DNA from: Marseilla massiliensis | GTDB lineage: Bacteria; Bacteroidota; Bacteroidia; Bacteroidales; Bacteroidaceae | Direction: 5' to 3' | Assembly: GCF_016899855.1 (NCBI RefSeq) | Contig: NZ_JACJJG010000004.1 | Location: 29,810 to 93,809 of the forward strand | DNA: 64,000 nucleotides | In this document: positions 34,093 to 42,573 of the stretch, piece by piece | Layout: each line of letters begins with the position of its first letter | Position numbering within the stretch: position 1 is the stretch's first letter | The notes under the pieces: generated by a model | Told to the model about the DNA's origin: nothing | Database searches by the model: none | The model's input: only the letters and a program-made list of their open reading frames with translations | Translations under genes and position numbers: made by a program

Positions 34093-34848
34093 CTACAACA
34101 CGATTTTCTTGACTAACGACTCAAGATCATCCAAGCACAACATGTTTGGACCGTCACTCAAAGCATTATCAGGATCTGGATGCACCTCGAAAAAATATCC
34201 TGTAGCCCCAAAGGCTTTAGCTGCAAGCGCCATTGACGGTACAAAACGCCTATCTCCGGACGTTTTTCCTCCACCGGCTCCGGGACGCTGCACACTATGG
34301 GTACAGTCCATTATGACAGTAGGCACGATTTCAAGCATATCAGGAATGTTCCTGAAGTCTACTACCAGATTATTATATCCGTACATATTGCCCCTTTCAG
34401 TCAGCCACACATCCTTTGCTCCAGCCTCACGAGCCTTCTCAACGGGATAAACCATATCCCTACCGCTAAGAAACTGGGCCTTCTTGATATTTACCACTCG
34501 CCCCGTACGGGCTGCGGCAACAAGCAAATCTGTCTGCCGGCAAAGAAATGCAGGAATCTGTATTACATCTGACACTTCACCTGCAGGGCCTGCCTGCCAA
34601 CTCTCATGAATATCTGTAAGAATGCGTAAACCATATTTATCCTTCACGTCCGCCAGCATTTGCAGCCCACGCTCCAATCCTGGGCCTCTAAACGAATGCA
34701 AGGAAGTACGGTTTGCCTTGTCGAACGAAGATTTGAATATGATATCAATGCCAAGCTCATTATTGAGTTTGACCAAGCGTTCCGCTACATTATTTAATAA
34801 CTCTTGCGACTCTATAACGCAAGGGCCTGCAATGAAAACCGGTTTCAT
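34093..34848 (-). CDS. kdsA: 3-deoxy-8-phosphooctulonate synthase, metal-dependent type
   Basis: Condenses arabinose 5-phosphate with phosphoenolpyruvate to KDO 8-phosphate for the LPS inner core. The 251 residues are slightly shorter than most. The N-terminal FIAGPCVIES carries the Cys that marks the metal-dependent class; the other expected ligands are the His in MDCTHSVQ, the Glu in FFEVHPDP and the Asp in NALSDGPN. Substrate-site KSSFDKANRTS and RGPGLERGL are intact. Own promoter at 34874-34881. Confidence 0.95.
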   Translation of the reverse strand: MKPVFIAGPCVIESQELLNNVAERLVKLNNELGIDIIFKSSFDKANRTSLHSFRGPGLERGLQMLADVKDKYGLRILTDIHESWQAGPAGEVSDVIQIPAFLCRQTDLLVAAARTGRVVNIKKAQFLSGRDMVYPVEKAREAGAKDVWLTERGNMYGYNNLVVDFRNIPDMLEIVPTVIMDCTHSVQRPGAGGGKTSGDRRFVPSMALAAKAFGATGYFFEVHPDPDNALSDGPNMLCLDDLESLVKKIVL

Positions 34849-34873
34849 CTTAAAAGTTTTACTTTTTGAGTTG

Positions 34874-34881
34874 CAAAGTTA
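34874..34881 (-). promoter_or_regulatory. -7 box of kdsA
   Basis: Minus-strand TAACTTTG, 25 nt upstream of the kdsA ATG. Confidence 0.6.
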
Positions 34882-34951
34882 TTGAAATTGTCCGATTATT
34901 CCAAATTTTTAACACATATTACCGGTGGAGAGCAAAAACATCATTAAATAA

Positions 34952-34982
34952 TTTGGAAGTTTGGACGTTATTGATAACTTTG
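34952..34982 (+). promoter_or_regulatory. Promoter of the outer membrane barrel gene
   Basis: TTTG (34952-34955), 19 bp, TAACTTTG (34975-34982): full consensus, divergent from kdsA. The leader is about 60 nt. Confidence 0.75.
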
Positions 34983-35052
34983 CACACGCAATCGACAATT
35001 AATTGTCATTTGTAAAAAGAAGTAATTGATTGTATAACAAAAAAAAGAGATT

Positions 35053-35586
35053 ATGAAAAAGATTTACATGACTCTCGTTGCCGCAATGTTTGCGGTATGT
35101 GCAAGCGCACAGATTTATGTAGGTGGTAATGTTGGTATTTCAAGTGTCGACAGCGATTGGAGCGACGACAGTGAAACTTATTACAAGTTACTCCCTGAAG
35201 TTGGTTACAAGTTTAATGACGACTGGGCTGCCGGAGTAATGTTCGGATGGTCTAAAGGACAAGCTGAATTAAGCGGACTTTCAGATGCCGTACATACGTT
35301 CGAAATTAATCCTTATGCACGTTACACTTTCTTCCATAGCAAGGTTGTCAACCTGTTCTGTGACGGTGGCTTCGGATACAAACATTACAACGGCGCCGCA
35401 AACCAATGGTCTATCGGCTTGAAACCTGGCATTGAAGTAAAACTCAACAAATTCAGCTTGGTTGCACATGTTGGATTTCTCGGATGGGAGCAGGTTAAAG
35501 GCATAGACGACGGTCCCAAAGCAAGTGAATGGGGCGTAAACCTTGACGGCAACAACATCACGTTCGGTGTCTACTACAATTTTTAA
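35053..35586 (+). CDS. Small outer membrane beta-barrel protein
   Basis: A 177-residue protein with signal peptide MKKIYMTLVAAMFAVCASA. The mature part is built of alternating strands: QIYVGGNVGISSVDSDW, KLLPEVGYKFNDDWAAGVMFG, INPYARYTFFHS, VNLFCDGGFGYKHY, SIGLKPGIEVKLNKFSLVAHVGFLGW, and a terminal strand ending ITFGVYYNF with the C-terminal Phe that barrel assembly recognises. It resembles OmpW/Opa-like 8-stranded barrels. Strong promoter and strong terminator suggest high expression. Function unknown. Confidence 0.88.
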   Translation: MKKIYMTLVAAMFAVCASAQIYVGGNVGISSVDSDWSDDSETYYKLLPEVGYKFNDDWAAGVMFGWSKGQAELSGLSDAVHTFEINPYARYTFFHSKVVNLFCDGGFGYKHYNGAANQWSIGLKPGIEVKLNKFSLVAHVGFLGWEQVKGIDDGPKASEWGVNLDGNNITFGVYYNF

Positions 35587-35604
35587 TGAATTGCATATTA
35601 ACAA

Positions 35605-35637
35605 AAAAGGTGGGAACATTGATTGTTCCCACCTTTT
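35605..35637. terminator. Bidirectional intrinsic terminator
   Basis: AAAAGGTGGGAACA (35605-35618) and TGTTCCCACCTTTT (35624-35637) form a perfect 14-bp stem with a 5-nt loop, with A and T tracts at the sides, between the converging barrel and queC genes. Confidence 0.85.
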
Positions 35638-35657
35638 CTATTTTTTATTTTCACATA

Positions 35658-36311
35658 TTAATCTTCATATTCAGTAGGGTCATCTATCCCGGCTTCCTTC
35701 ATAGCTTCTTTGCGCTCGACGCACGTTCCGCACTTGCCACAATGCTTGTCTCCACCCTTATAACAACTCCACGTCTCAGAATAATCAATACCTAAATCCT
35801 TGCCACGACGTGCAATATCTGCCTTTGTCAACTCTGTATAAGGCGCCAGCACCTCTATTCCGGGATAAGTGCCAGCCTTAGTAGCCTCGCTCATGGCCTT
35901 TACGAACATAGGGCTACAATCAGGATAAATAGCATGGTCACCACCATGATTAGCCATCATAACATATTTCAGCCCTTCACTCTCGGCAATTCCGGTCGCT
36001 ATTGAAAGCATGATACCATTACGGAACGGAACAACCGTAGACCGCATATTGTCGTCAGCATAATGGCCTTCAGGAACTGCATCAGCACCATCAAGCAACG
36101 AACTTTTGAAATAATCATGCATGAAATCAAGCCTTATCAGCGCATGACGTATGCCAAGCCTGCGGCAATGTAACTTCGCATAACCTATTTCACGAGCATT
36201 GTGGTTGCTACCATAATCAAACGACACAGCCAAAGCTATACGCTCCTGCATCTCGTAAAGCAGCGTGGTACTATCCATTCCGCCACTTAATATTATAACA
36301 CTGTCTTTCAT
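35658..36311 (-). CDS. queC: 7-cyano-7-deazaguanine synthase
   Basis: Makes preQ0 from 7-carboxy-7-deazaguanine and ammonia in queuosine synthesis. The 217 residues have the N-type ATP pyrophosphatase loop ILSGGMDSTTLLYE, then RNGIMLSIATGIAE, and the C-terminal zinc site CGKCGTCVERKEA with a further Cys in WSCYKGGDKHC. tgt of the same pathway is 18 kb away. Own -7 box. Confidence 0.95.
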   Translation of the reverse strand: MKDSVIILSGGMDSTTLLYEMQERIALAVSFDYGSNHNAREIGYAKLHCRRLGIRHALIRLDFMHDYFKSSLLDGADAVPEGHYADDNMRSTVVPFRNGIMLSIATGIAESEGLKYVMMANHGGDHAIYPDCSPMFVKAMSEATKAGTYPGIEVLAPYTELTKADIARRGKDLGIDYSETWSCYKGGDKHCGKCGTCVERKEAMKEAGIDDPTEYED

Positions 36312-36333
36312 CGAATGTCCATATTAACGCATG

Positions 36334-36341
36334 CAAAGATA
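36334..36341 (-). promoter_or_regulatory. -7 box of queC
   Basis: Minus-strand TATCTTTG, 22 nt upstream of the queC ATG at 36311. No preQ1 riboswitch is recognised in such a short leader. Confidence 0.6.
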
Positions 36342-36545
36342 GTACAAAAATCCGATTAACGAAAAACAAGTCACGCATTTTATATCTTCTCGATATCCAC
36401 AAAGACCACTTAAAAACGAACCAAGCCTTAAAACGACAACGCATGGTGCCACCCACATTGCCAACTTGACATTACATTAACATTAAGCCCACGTCAAAAA
36501 ACGTAAAAAATAAGGCGTAGGCTTCACTTTATCAGCTTAAATTGT

Positions 36546-36553
36546 TAACTTTG
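36546..36553 (+). promoter_or_regulatory. -7 box of pgk with a long leader
   Basis: TAACTTTG, 215 nt before the pgk ATG at 36769. The leader has a 10-bp inverted repeat (ACAATAGTGT at 36566-36575, ACACTATTGT at 36645-36654) and a small open frame. Confidence 0.6.
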
Positions 36554-36584
36554 CAACACTAAAAAACAATAGTGTCAGTAATAT

Positions 36585-36761
36585 ATGAACAAAGGATATG
36601 GGCACCGACATTTAGCAAGTATCAACAATACCGACGTTTGCGCAACACTATTGTCCACACACCAACGGGCTATGGCCGAAAAGAATACTGAATGGCGGGA
36701 AGTCCACGATATGACAAACAGAGAAAAAGGAAACGACCAAACTTCAATAATTAAAAATTAA
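36585..36761 (+). CDS. Possible 58-codon leader ORF upstream of pgk
   Basis: An ATG frame of 58 codons (start [12 protein letters not shown], end QTSIIKN) fills most of the pgk leader and stops 7 bp before the pgk ATG. No similarity recognised; rich in His, Asn and Thr; no signal peptide. The close spacing would allow translational coupling, but the frame may be accidental. Confidence 0.25.
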   Translation: MNKGYGHRHLASINNTDVCATLLSTHQRAMAEKNTEWREVHDMTNREKGNDQTSIIKN

Positions 36762-36768
36762 GGTAATT

Positions 36769-38016
36769 ATGAAAATCGAACAATTCAACTTTGCCGGCAA
36801 AAAGGCAATCGTACGCGTTGACTTCAACGTTCCATTGGACGAGAACGGAAACGTAACCGATGACACCCGCATACGCGGCGCTCTCCCTACACTCAAAAGA
36901 ATCCTTACAGACGGTGGAGCCGTCATCATGATGAGCCACATGGGCAAGCCAAAAGGCAAGGTTAATCCGAAACTTTCCTTGAGCCAAATCGTCAAGAACG
37001 TATCTGAACACCTTGGCGTAGACGTCAAGTTTGCTCCTGACTGCGCAAATGCAGACAAAGAAGCTGCTGACCTGAAGCCAGGCGAGGCTCTGCTGCTCGA
37101 GAATCTGCGCTTCTATCCAGAGGAAGAAGGCAAACCCGTAGGCATAGACAAGGCAGATCCCGCATACGACGAAGCTAAGAAGGAAATGAAAGAGCGCCAA
37201 AAGACATTTGCAAAGAAACTTGCTTCTTACGCTGACTGCTACGTAATGGACGCTTTCGGAACAGCTCACCGCAAACACGCCTCTACCGCTGTTATCGATG
37301 AATATTTCGATAAGGACAGCAAGATGTTAGGTTATCTCATGGAAAAAGAGGTACAGGCTGTCGACAATGTGCTCAGCAACATCAAACGTCCGTTCACAGC
37401 AATCATGGGAGGCTCGAAAGTATCTACAAAAATCGGTATCATCGAGAACCTGCTCGGCAAGGTTGACAACCTTATACTCTGCGGCGGTATGACATACACT
37501 TTCGCAAAAGCTCAAGGCGGAAACATCGGAAACTCTATCTGCGAGGACGACAAACTGGACGTGGCTCTTGACGTAATCAAAAAAGCCAAGGAGAACAACG
37601 TCAACCTCGTACTCGGTACAGACTGCATTGCAGCCGACGCATTCTCTAACGACGCAAATACGCAAGTATGCCCTTCTAACAATATTCCTGAGGGTTGGGA
37701 AGGCCTTGACGCTGGTCCCGAGACACGCAAGGCATTTGCAGAAGCTATAAAGGGCGCAAAGACTATTCTGTGGAACGGTCCTGCCGGCGTATTCGAGTTC
37801 GACAATTTCATAGGTGGCTCTAAGGCTATTGCCGACGCCATAGCTGAGGCAACAGCTAATGGGGCATTCTCACTCATCGGCGGAGGTGACTCTGTTGCCT
37901 GCATAAATAAATTCGGTATGGCAGACAAGGTTTCATACATCTCGACAGGTGGAGGTGCATTGCTCGAGGCTATTGAAGGTAAAGTACTTCCAGGTGTCGC
38001 AGCTATCGAAGCTTAA
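36769..38016 (+). CDS. pgk: Phosphoglycerate kinase
   Basis: Glycolytic transfer of phosphate from 1,3-bisphosphoglycerate to ADP, 415 residues. Substrate motifs [19 protein letters not shown] and [10 protein letters not shown] in the N-domain, [11 protein letters not shown], then the nucleotide-domain motifs [38 protein letters not shown] and [13 protein letters not shown]. Single-gene unit with a long leader and a strong terminator. Confidence 0.97.
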   Translation: MKIEQFNFAGKKAIVRVDFNVPLDENGNVTDDTRIRGALPTLKRILTDGGAVIMMSHMGKPKGKVNPKLSLSQIVKNVSEHLGVDVKFAPDCANADKEAADLKPGEALLLENLRFYPEEEGKPVGIDKADPAYDEAKKEMKERQKTFAKKLASYADCYVMDAFGTAHRKHASTAVIDEYFDKDSKMLGYLMEKEVQAVDNVLSNIKRPFTAIMGGSKVSTKIGIIENLLGKVDNLILCGGMTYTFAKAQGGNIGNSICEDDKLDVALDVIKKAKENNVNLVLGTDCIAADAFSNDANTQVCPSNNIPEGWEGLDAGPETRKAFAEAIKGAKTILWNGPAGVFEFDNFIGGSKAIADAIAEATANGAFSLIGGGDSVACINKFGMADKVSYISTGGGALLEAIEGKVLPGVAAIEA

Positions 38017-38030
38017 TTAATTTGACACGG

Positions 38031-38081
38031 ATAAATAAAAAAGCGGACGGGCTATAAAGGCTCGTCCGCTTTTTTATTTAT
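38031..38081 (+). terminator. Intrinsic terminator of pgk
   Basis: A perfect 19-bp inverted repeat: ATAAATAAAAAAGCGGACG (38031-38049) and its reverse complement (38063-38081), GC core GCGGACG, with an A tract before and a T tract after, 15 bp after the stop. Confidence 0.85.
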
Positions 38082-38404
38082 CAATGCACATGGCAAGCAC
38101 GCAAACGGCAACAAATCAACATGCAAAAGAGCACAAACAAGACGACAAATGCAGGCAAACAACAAGACAAACGACCGTATATCTGAAAATACACAATCAG
38201 CACATAACACGCCTTTGATTATTATATTTCACAAAACTATATATTTCCCTGAAAATAAATAAATTACAGATATAATTACATATAATTTTTTCTTTTTCAA
38301 GCAAAGTCTACCCATAATTATTACTTAACAAATCACGGAGTACACATCTTGCAACCACAGCCCCCGGCTCTCCCATAACATAATGAGTCTACTGCTAACG
38401 TTTA

Positions 38405-38458
38405 CAAAAGGCAAGGCGGAGTTTGAAACTTTTATTTCAAACTCCGCCTTGCCTTTTG
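38405..38458. terminator. Perfect 24-bp hairpin, possible terminator of the DUF3127 gene
   Basis: 38405-38428 and 38435-38458 are exact reverse complements (start CAAAAGGCAAGGCGGAG) around a 6-nt loop. It is 85 bp past the 3' end of the minus-strand DUF3127 gene and far from pgk. The rest of the 526-bp gap holds only the pgk terminator. Confidence 0.55.
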
Positions 38459-38542
38459 CGGCACCCAACTATTAATATCCGTAAGAAATATATAATCATG
38501 CAAACGTCATAACACAGGCTTAAACAGCGTTAATGACGGCAA

Positions 38543-38971
38543 TCAGAATGGTAAGTCATCCTCGCTTCCACCCTCCGACTGTGGAGGGAACGGAGCAGTG
38601 TCAGCCACAGGTCCTTGTTGCCCTGCCGGTGCCTCCATCTGCGATACGGGCTGTGCGAACGGAGCTGCCGGAGCCACTGGTTGCTGAGCCATAGACGGGT
38701 CTATGCGTTCAACCTTCCATGCACGCACACTATTAAACCATCTGCCCTGATACTCGTGGGCATCAATATCGAAACTAACACGCAACTCCTCGCCTACCTG
38801 TATATTAAACAGTTGGATTTTATCTGAACCGAACACGTTAAAGCAACACTTACGCGGATACTGTTCGTGAGTCTCTATGACATAATCCTGCGTTTTCCAT
38901 GCCGTGCCCGTTCTTGCCGACACCCCCTCGCGCGGAGGCAGCACAGCTATGATTTTCCCTTCTATTTCCAT
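38543..38971 (-). CDS. DUF3127 protein with an SSB-like C-terminal tail
   Basis: A 142-residue protein starting MEIEGKIIAVLPPREGVSARTG. Residues 1-90 match the DUF3127 domain seen throughout Bacteroidetes (YVIETHEQYPRKCCFNVFG, then LRVSFDIDAHEYQGRWFN), which looks like an OB fold. The remainder is a flexible Gln/Pro/Ala-rich linker ending SEDDLPF, the same acidic-Leu-Pro-Phe tip that SSB uses to recruit repair proteins. A single-stranded DNA or replication role is therefore inferred, supported by divergent dnaN. The frame runs further upstream, but the ATG at 38971 is where similarity begins. Confidence 0.82.
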   Translation of the reverse strand: MEIEGKIIAVLPPREGVSARTGTAWKTQDYVIETHEQYPRKCCFNVFGSDKIQLFNIQVGEELRVSFDIDAHEYQGRWFNSVRAWKVERIDPSMAQQPVAPAAPFAQPVSQMEAPAGQQGPVADTAPFPPQSEGGSEDDLPF

Positions 38972-39054
38972 AATAAGATGAATTGTTTGTTTTTTTGTTT
39001 TTGATTGCGAAATTAGTAAAATACTTGCGAATAAAGAAATTTTTGCAGATTTTT

Positions 39055-39086
39055 TTTGTTCCGCAACGCTCTTTTTAGTATTTTTG
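39055..39086 (+). promoter_or_regulatory. Promoter of the dnaN operon
   Basis: TTTG (39055-39058), 20 bp, TATTTTTG (39079-39086); leader of about 75 nt to the ATG at 39168. Confidence 0.65.
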
Positions 39087-39167
39087 TGTCCGACTTTGTA
39101 AGCCGCCGTACGACAAATACCCATGGCGGCTAATCCTTACAAGAAACCTATATAATACACATATACA

Positions 39168-40292
39168 ATGAGACTGACCATATCTAGCACGGCCTTGGCT
39201 AGCCGCTTGTCGGCGCTGTCAAAGGTCTTCAACAGCAAAAACTCCATGCCTATACTCGATTGTTATCTGTTCGAGGTTGCAGGGGACACACTTACGATTA
39301 CAGCATCTGACAGCGAGAATGTAATGACTACCAGCATGCAGCTTGATGCTGCTGACGGTAATGGGACATTTGCCGTAAATAACCGCACTATATCCGACGC
39401 AGTAAAGGAGTTGCCGGAACAGCCGCTTACACTTGACGTTGACATGGCAACATACGCCATAAAGGTAATCTACATGAACGGTATGTATAATTTTACCGGA
39501 CAGGCAGGCGATGACTTTCCAAGGCCCCAACAGCCACTTGATGGAGCTGCGACAGTAATAATCGAAGGTAAAACACTGGCTGGAGACATATCACATTCAT
39601 TATTCGCAACAGCCAACGAGGAGTTGCGCCCTGTAATGAACGGCATTTATTTTGACCTTACGCCAGATGCATTGGCAATCGTTGCCAGTGATGGCCACAA
39701 ATTGGTGCGTACACTCAATAAAAGCATTAAAACCGAGACGCCGACATCATTCATCCTGCCCAAAAAGCCAGCAACTCTACTCAAGGGCATACTTCCTAAA
39801 AATGACGAAGAAGTGATAATTCGCTTCGACGGACGCAATGCCGGCATATCATTCAGTGGCGGCACTCTGACATGCAGGCTTATTGAAGGACGTTATCCGA
39901 ACTACAACTCCGTAATACCGCAGAACAACCCTAACAGTCTTACTATTGACAGACTCACGCTGTTAGGCGTAATAAGGCGCGTCCTACCTTTTGCAAGCGA
40001 CAGCAGCCAACAGGTACGCCTGCACATAGAACCAGGCAAAGCCGTAATATCATCGGAGGATATTGACTTTTACACAAGCGCAAAAGAGGAAATAGCATGC
40101 GACTATGACGGTAATCCAATGGACATAGGATTCAAGGGAACATCGCTTACCGAGATACTATCAAACCTCGACTGTGAAGAAGTAGTACTGCAATTGGCCG
40201 ACCCAAGTCGCCCTTGCCTAATAGTACCTACTCAACAACCCGAAAACGAGGATGTACTAATGCTGATCATGCCAATGCTGCTAAATGATTGA
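39168..40292 (+). CDS. dnaN: DNA polymerase III sliding clamp (beta subunit)
   Basis: Ring-shaped processivity clamp of the replicase, 374 residues, three similar domains. Typical segments: MRLTISSTALASRLSALSKVF, LPILDCYLFE-like strand, GTSLTEILSNL and the C-terminal LIVPTQQPENEDVLMLIMPMLL with the peptide-binding pocket. dnaA, dnaN's common neighbour, is not here; instead an exonuclease, coaBC, DUF4835, recN and a TPR protein follow on the same strand. Confidence 0.96.
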   Translation: MRLTISSTALASRLSALSKVFNSKNSMPILDCYLFEVAGDTLTITASDSENVMTTSMQLDAADGNGTFAVNNRTISDAVKELPEQPLTLDVDMATYAIKVIYMNGMYNFTGQAGDDFPRPQQPLDGAATVIIEGKTLAGDISHSLFATANEELRPVMNGIYFDLTPDALAIVASDGHKLVRTLNKSIKTETPTSFILPKKPATLLKGILPKNDEEVIIRFDGRNAGISFSGGTLTCRLIEGRYPNYNSVIPQNNPNSLTIDRLTLLGVIRRVLPFASDSSQQVRLHIEPGKAVISSEDIDFYTSAKEEIACDYDGNPMDIGFKGTSLTEILSNLDCEEVVLQLADPSRPCLIVPTQQPENEDVLMLIMPMLLND

Positions 40293-40466
40293 GAAGGCTG
40301 GCACAGACTATAAGTCATGAAGGGAGCTTACATATGCTCTTCAGAAACAATACTGCAACCATTTATTTACTGGAATGCAGGCTTGCAACAATGACTAAAG
40401 TCTGTAAACATCCCAAGGAAGGGATAAACGCCATGCCGCTCAACGTAAATAAATACAGATAAAAAA

Positions 40467-41321
40467 ATGAAACTCAACCTGACTAAGCCCCTGATTGTCT
40501 TCGACCTCGAGACAACGGGGCTTGACCTTGTAAAGGATAAGATAATACAAATTTCATATATAAAAGTGCATCCTGACGGCAAAGAAGAACGTAACAATAT
40601 GTACATAAACCCAGGACGCCACATTCCGGATGATGTCGCCGCACTTACGGGCATAACAGACGATGACGTAAAAGATGCTCCAACGTTTAAGGAAGTAGCA
40701 CCAAAACTTGAAGAGAAGTTCAAGGGCTGCGACTTTGCAGGTTTCAACTCAAATCATTTCGACGTTCCAATGCTCGCGGAAGAATTCCTGCGTGCGGGGA
40801 TAGACTTCGATTTTTCAAAGTGCAGACTTATTGACGCACAAACAATATTCCACAAAATGGAACGCCGTAACCTCGCTGCCGCATACAAATTCTATTGCGG
40901 CCGCAAGATGGAAGACGACTTTACCGCACACAAGGCCGACGAGGACACAGAAGCAACATACCGCGTACTGCAAGGAGAACTTGACATGTATGCACCAGGA
41001 AAGCAGGATGAGCCGGAACGCCAGTTGAACAATAACATGGACGAATTGGCTGAATTCTCAAAACTAAACAACAATGTAGATTTTGCCGGACGTATCATAT
41101 GGAAAGAAATGAAGGATAAGGATGGCAATACTTTAACTGACGCTAATGGTAATCCACGTTTGTATGAAGTCTTTAACTTCGGCAAATACAAAGGATGGGG
41201 AGTAGCTGACGTGTTACATCGTGACCCCGGATATTACAGCTGGATGCTTGCCAGTGATTTTACTTATAATACTAAACAAGTGCTTACGAGAATACGGCTA
41301 AGGGAATTCAATAAGAACTGA
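40467..41321 (+). CDS. DnaQ-like 3'-5' exonuclease
   Basis: DEDDh-type exonuclease, 284 residues, resembling the proofreading epsilon subunit of DNA polymerase III. Exo I FDLETTGL (Asp and Glu), Exo II FAGFNSNHFDVPML, Exo III HKADEDTEATYRVL (His and Asp). The C-terminal 70 residues (FNFGKYKGWGVADVLHRDPGYYSWML) match the small domain DUF3820-like often attached to such nucleases in Bacteroidetes. It follows dnaN by 174 bp, so proofreading of the same replicase is likely. Confidence 0.9.
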   Translation: MKLNLTKPLIVFDLETTGLDLVKDKIIQISYIKVHPDGKEERNNMYINPGRHIPDDVAALTGITDDDVKDAPTFKEVAPKLEEKFKGCDFAGFNSNHFDVPMLAEEFLRAGIDFDFSKCRLIDAQTIFHKMERRNLAAAYKFYCGRKMEDDFTAHKADEDTEATYRVLQGELDMYAPGKQDEPERQLNNNMDELAEFSKLNNNVDFAGRIIWKEMKDKDGNTLTDANGNPRLYEVFNFGKYKGWGVADVLHRDPGYYSWMLASDFTYNTKQVLTRIRLREFNKN

Positions 41322-41361
41322 GAATTACCCAGCAGCCTACAAACAATAATTATACAATACA

Positions 41362-42573
41362 ATGTTGAAAGGCAAGAAAATAGTACTTGGAATAACCGGT
41401 AGCATTGCCGCCTACAAAGCGTGCCTTATAATACGCGGACTAATAAAACAAGGCGCTGAAGTACAAACGGTAATAACACAGGCAGGAAAGGAATTCATAA
41501 CTCCAATAACACTGTCAGCACTGACTCATAAACCAGTTATAAGTGAATTTTTCTCACAGCGTGACGGGACATGGAATTCGCACGTTGACATAGGGCTATG
41601 GGCTGATGCCATGATCATAGCTCCATGCACCGCAAGCACTATTGGAAAGATGGCTAATGGGATTGCCGACAACATGCTGATTACTACTTATCTTTCAATG
41701 AAGGCTCCTGTATTCATCGCTCCTGCGATGGATCTTGACATGTATGCCCATCCCTCAACGCAACGCAACCTCGAAAAACTCCGCTCATATGGAAATATCA
41801 TTATAGAACCACAAAGTGGTTTCCTTGCCAGTGGACTTGAAGGGAAAGGACGAATGGAAGAGCCCGATAACATTATCAATGTTCTTGACAGATTTTTTTA
41901 CGAAAAGAAACACGAGCTTAATAATCGTCGGATAATGATTACTGCCGGACCGACTTACGAAAAAATTGACCCCGTAAGGTTTATTGGAAACTACTCTAGC
42001 GGCAAAATGGGTTTTGCATTAGCTGAAGAATGTGCCAGGAGAGGAGCTGAGGTCACGCTTATAAGCGGCCCTGTAAGCCTTCCAACTCCTGACGGAGTAC
42101 GTCGTGTGGACGTTGAAAGCTGTAATGGTATGTATAACGCAGCATTGGCTGAGTTCAACCAATGTGATGCGGCCATTCTCTGTGCCGCCGTTGCGGACTT
42201 CAAGCCTGAATACGTAGCTGAAAATAAAATTAAGCGTGGAAAGGACAATTTATCAATACGTCTCAGCCCCACCAACGATATAGCAGAGGAGCTTGGAAAA
42301 CGTAAGCGGAATGAACAGTTCCTGATTGGTTTCGCACTTGAAACAGACAATGAAGAAGCCAATGCTAAAGATAAACTTAAGCGGAAACATTGCGACCTCA
42401 TCATTCTTAACTCAACACGTAACAAAGGTACAACTTTCAGGGCAGACGATAACCAAGTAGAGATTATATCCGAGACAAACGTCAAGAAATACGGGAAAAA
42501 GAACAAGCACGAAGTGGCGTGTGACATAATAGATGAAATAACGGCCCTGTTTAGACAATCTGAAAAATTATGA
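41362..42573 (+). CDS. coaBC: Bifunctional phosphopantothenoylcysteine decarboxylase / phosphopantothenate-cysteine ligase
   Basis: Two consecutive steps of coenzyme A synthesis, 403 residues. CoaC (residues 1-190): FMN-binding IVLGITGSIAAYKA, HVDIGLWADAMIIAPCTASTIGKMANG, PAMDLDMYAHP. CoaB (190-403): ITAGPTYEKIDPVRFIGNYSSGKMGFALAEE and the nucleotide/substrate loops AAVADFKPEYVAENKIKR and IGFALETDNEEANAKDKL. It starts 40 bp after the exonuclease and overlaps the DUF4835 gene by 4 bp. Confidence 0.96.
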   Translation: MLKGKKIVLGITGSIAAYKACLIIRGLIKQGAEVQTVITQAGKEFITPITLSALTHKPVISEFFSQRDGTWNSHVDIGLWADAMIIAPCTASTIGKMANGIADNMLITTYLSMKAPVFIAPAMDLDMYAHPSTQRNLEKLRSYGNIIIEPQSGFLASGLEGKGRMEEPDNIINVLDRFFYEKKHELNNRRIMITAGPTYEKIDPVRFIGNYSSGKMGFALAEECARRGAEVTLISGPVSLPTPDGVRRVDVESCNGMYNAALAEFNQCDAAILCAAVADFKPEYVAENKIKRGKDNLSIRLSPTNDIAEELGKRKRNEQFLIGFALETDNEEANAKDKLKRKHCDLIILNSTRNKGTTFRADDNQVEIISETNVKKYGKKNKHEVACDIIDEITALFRQSEKL

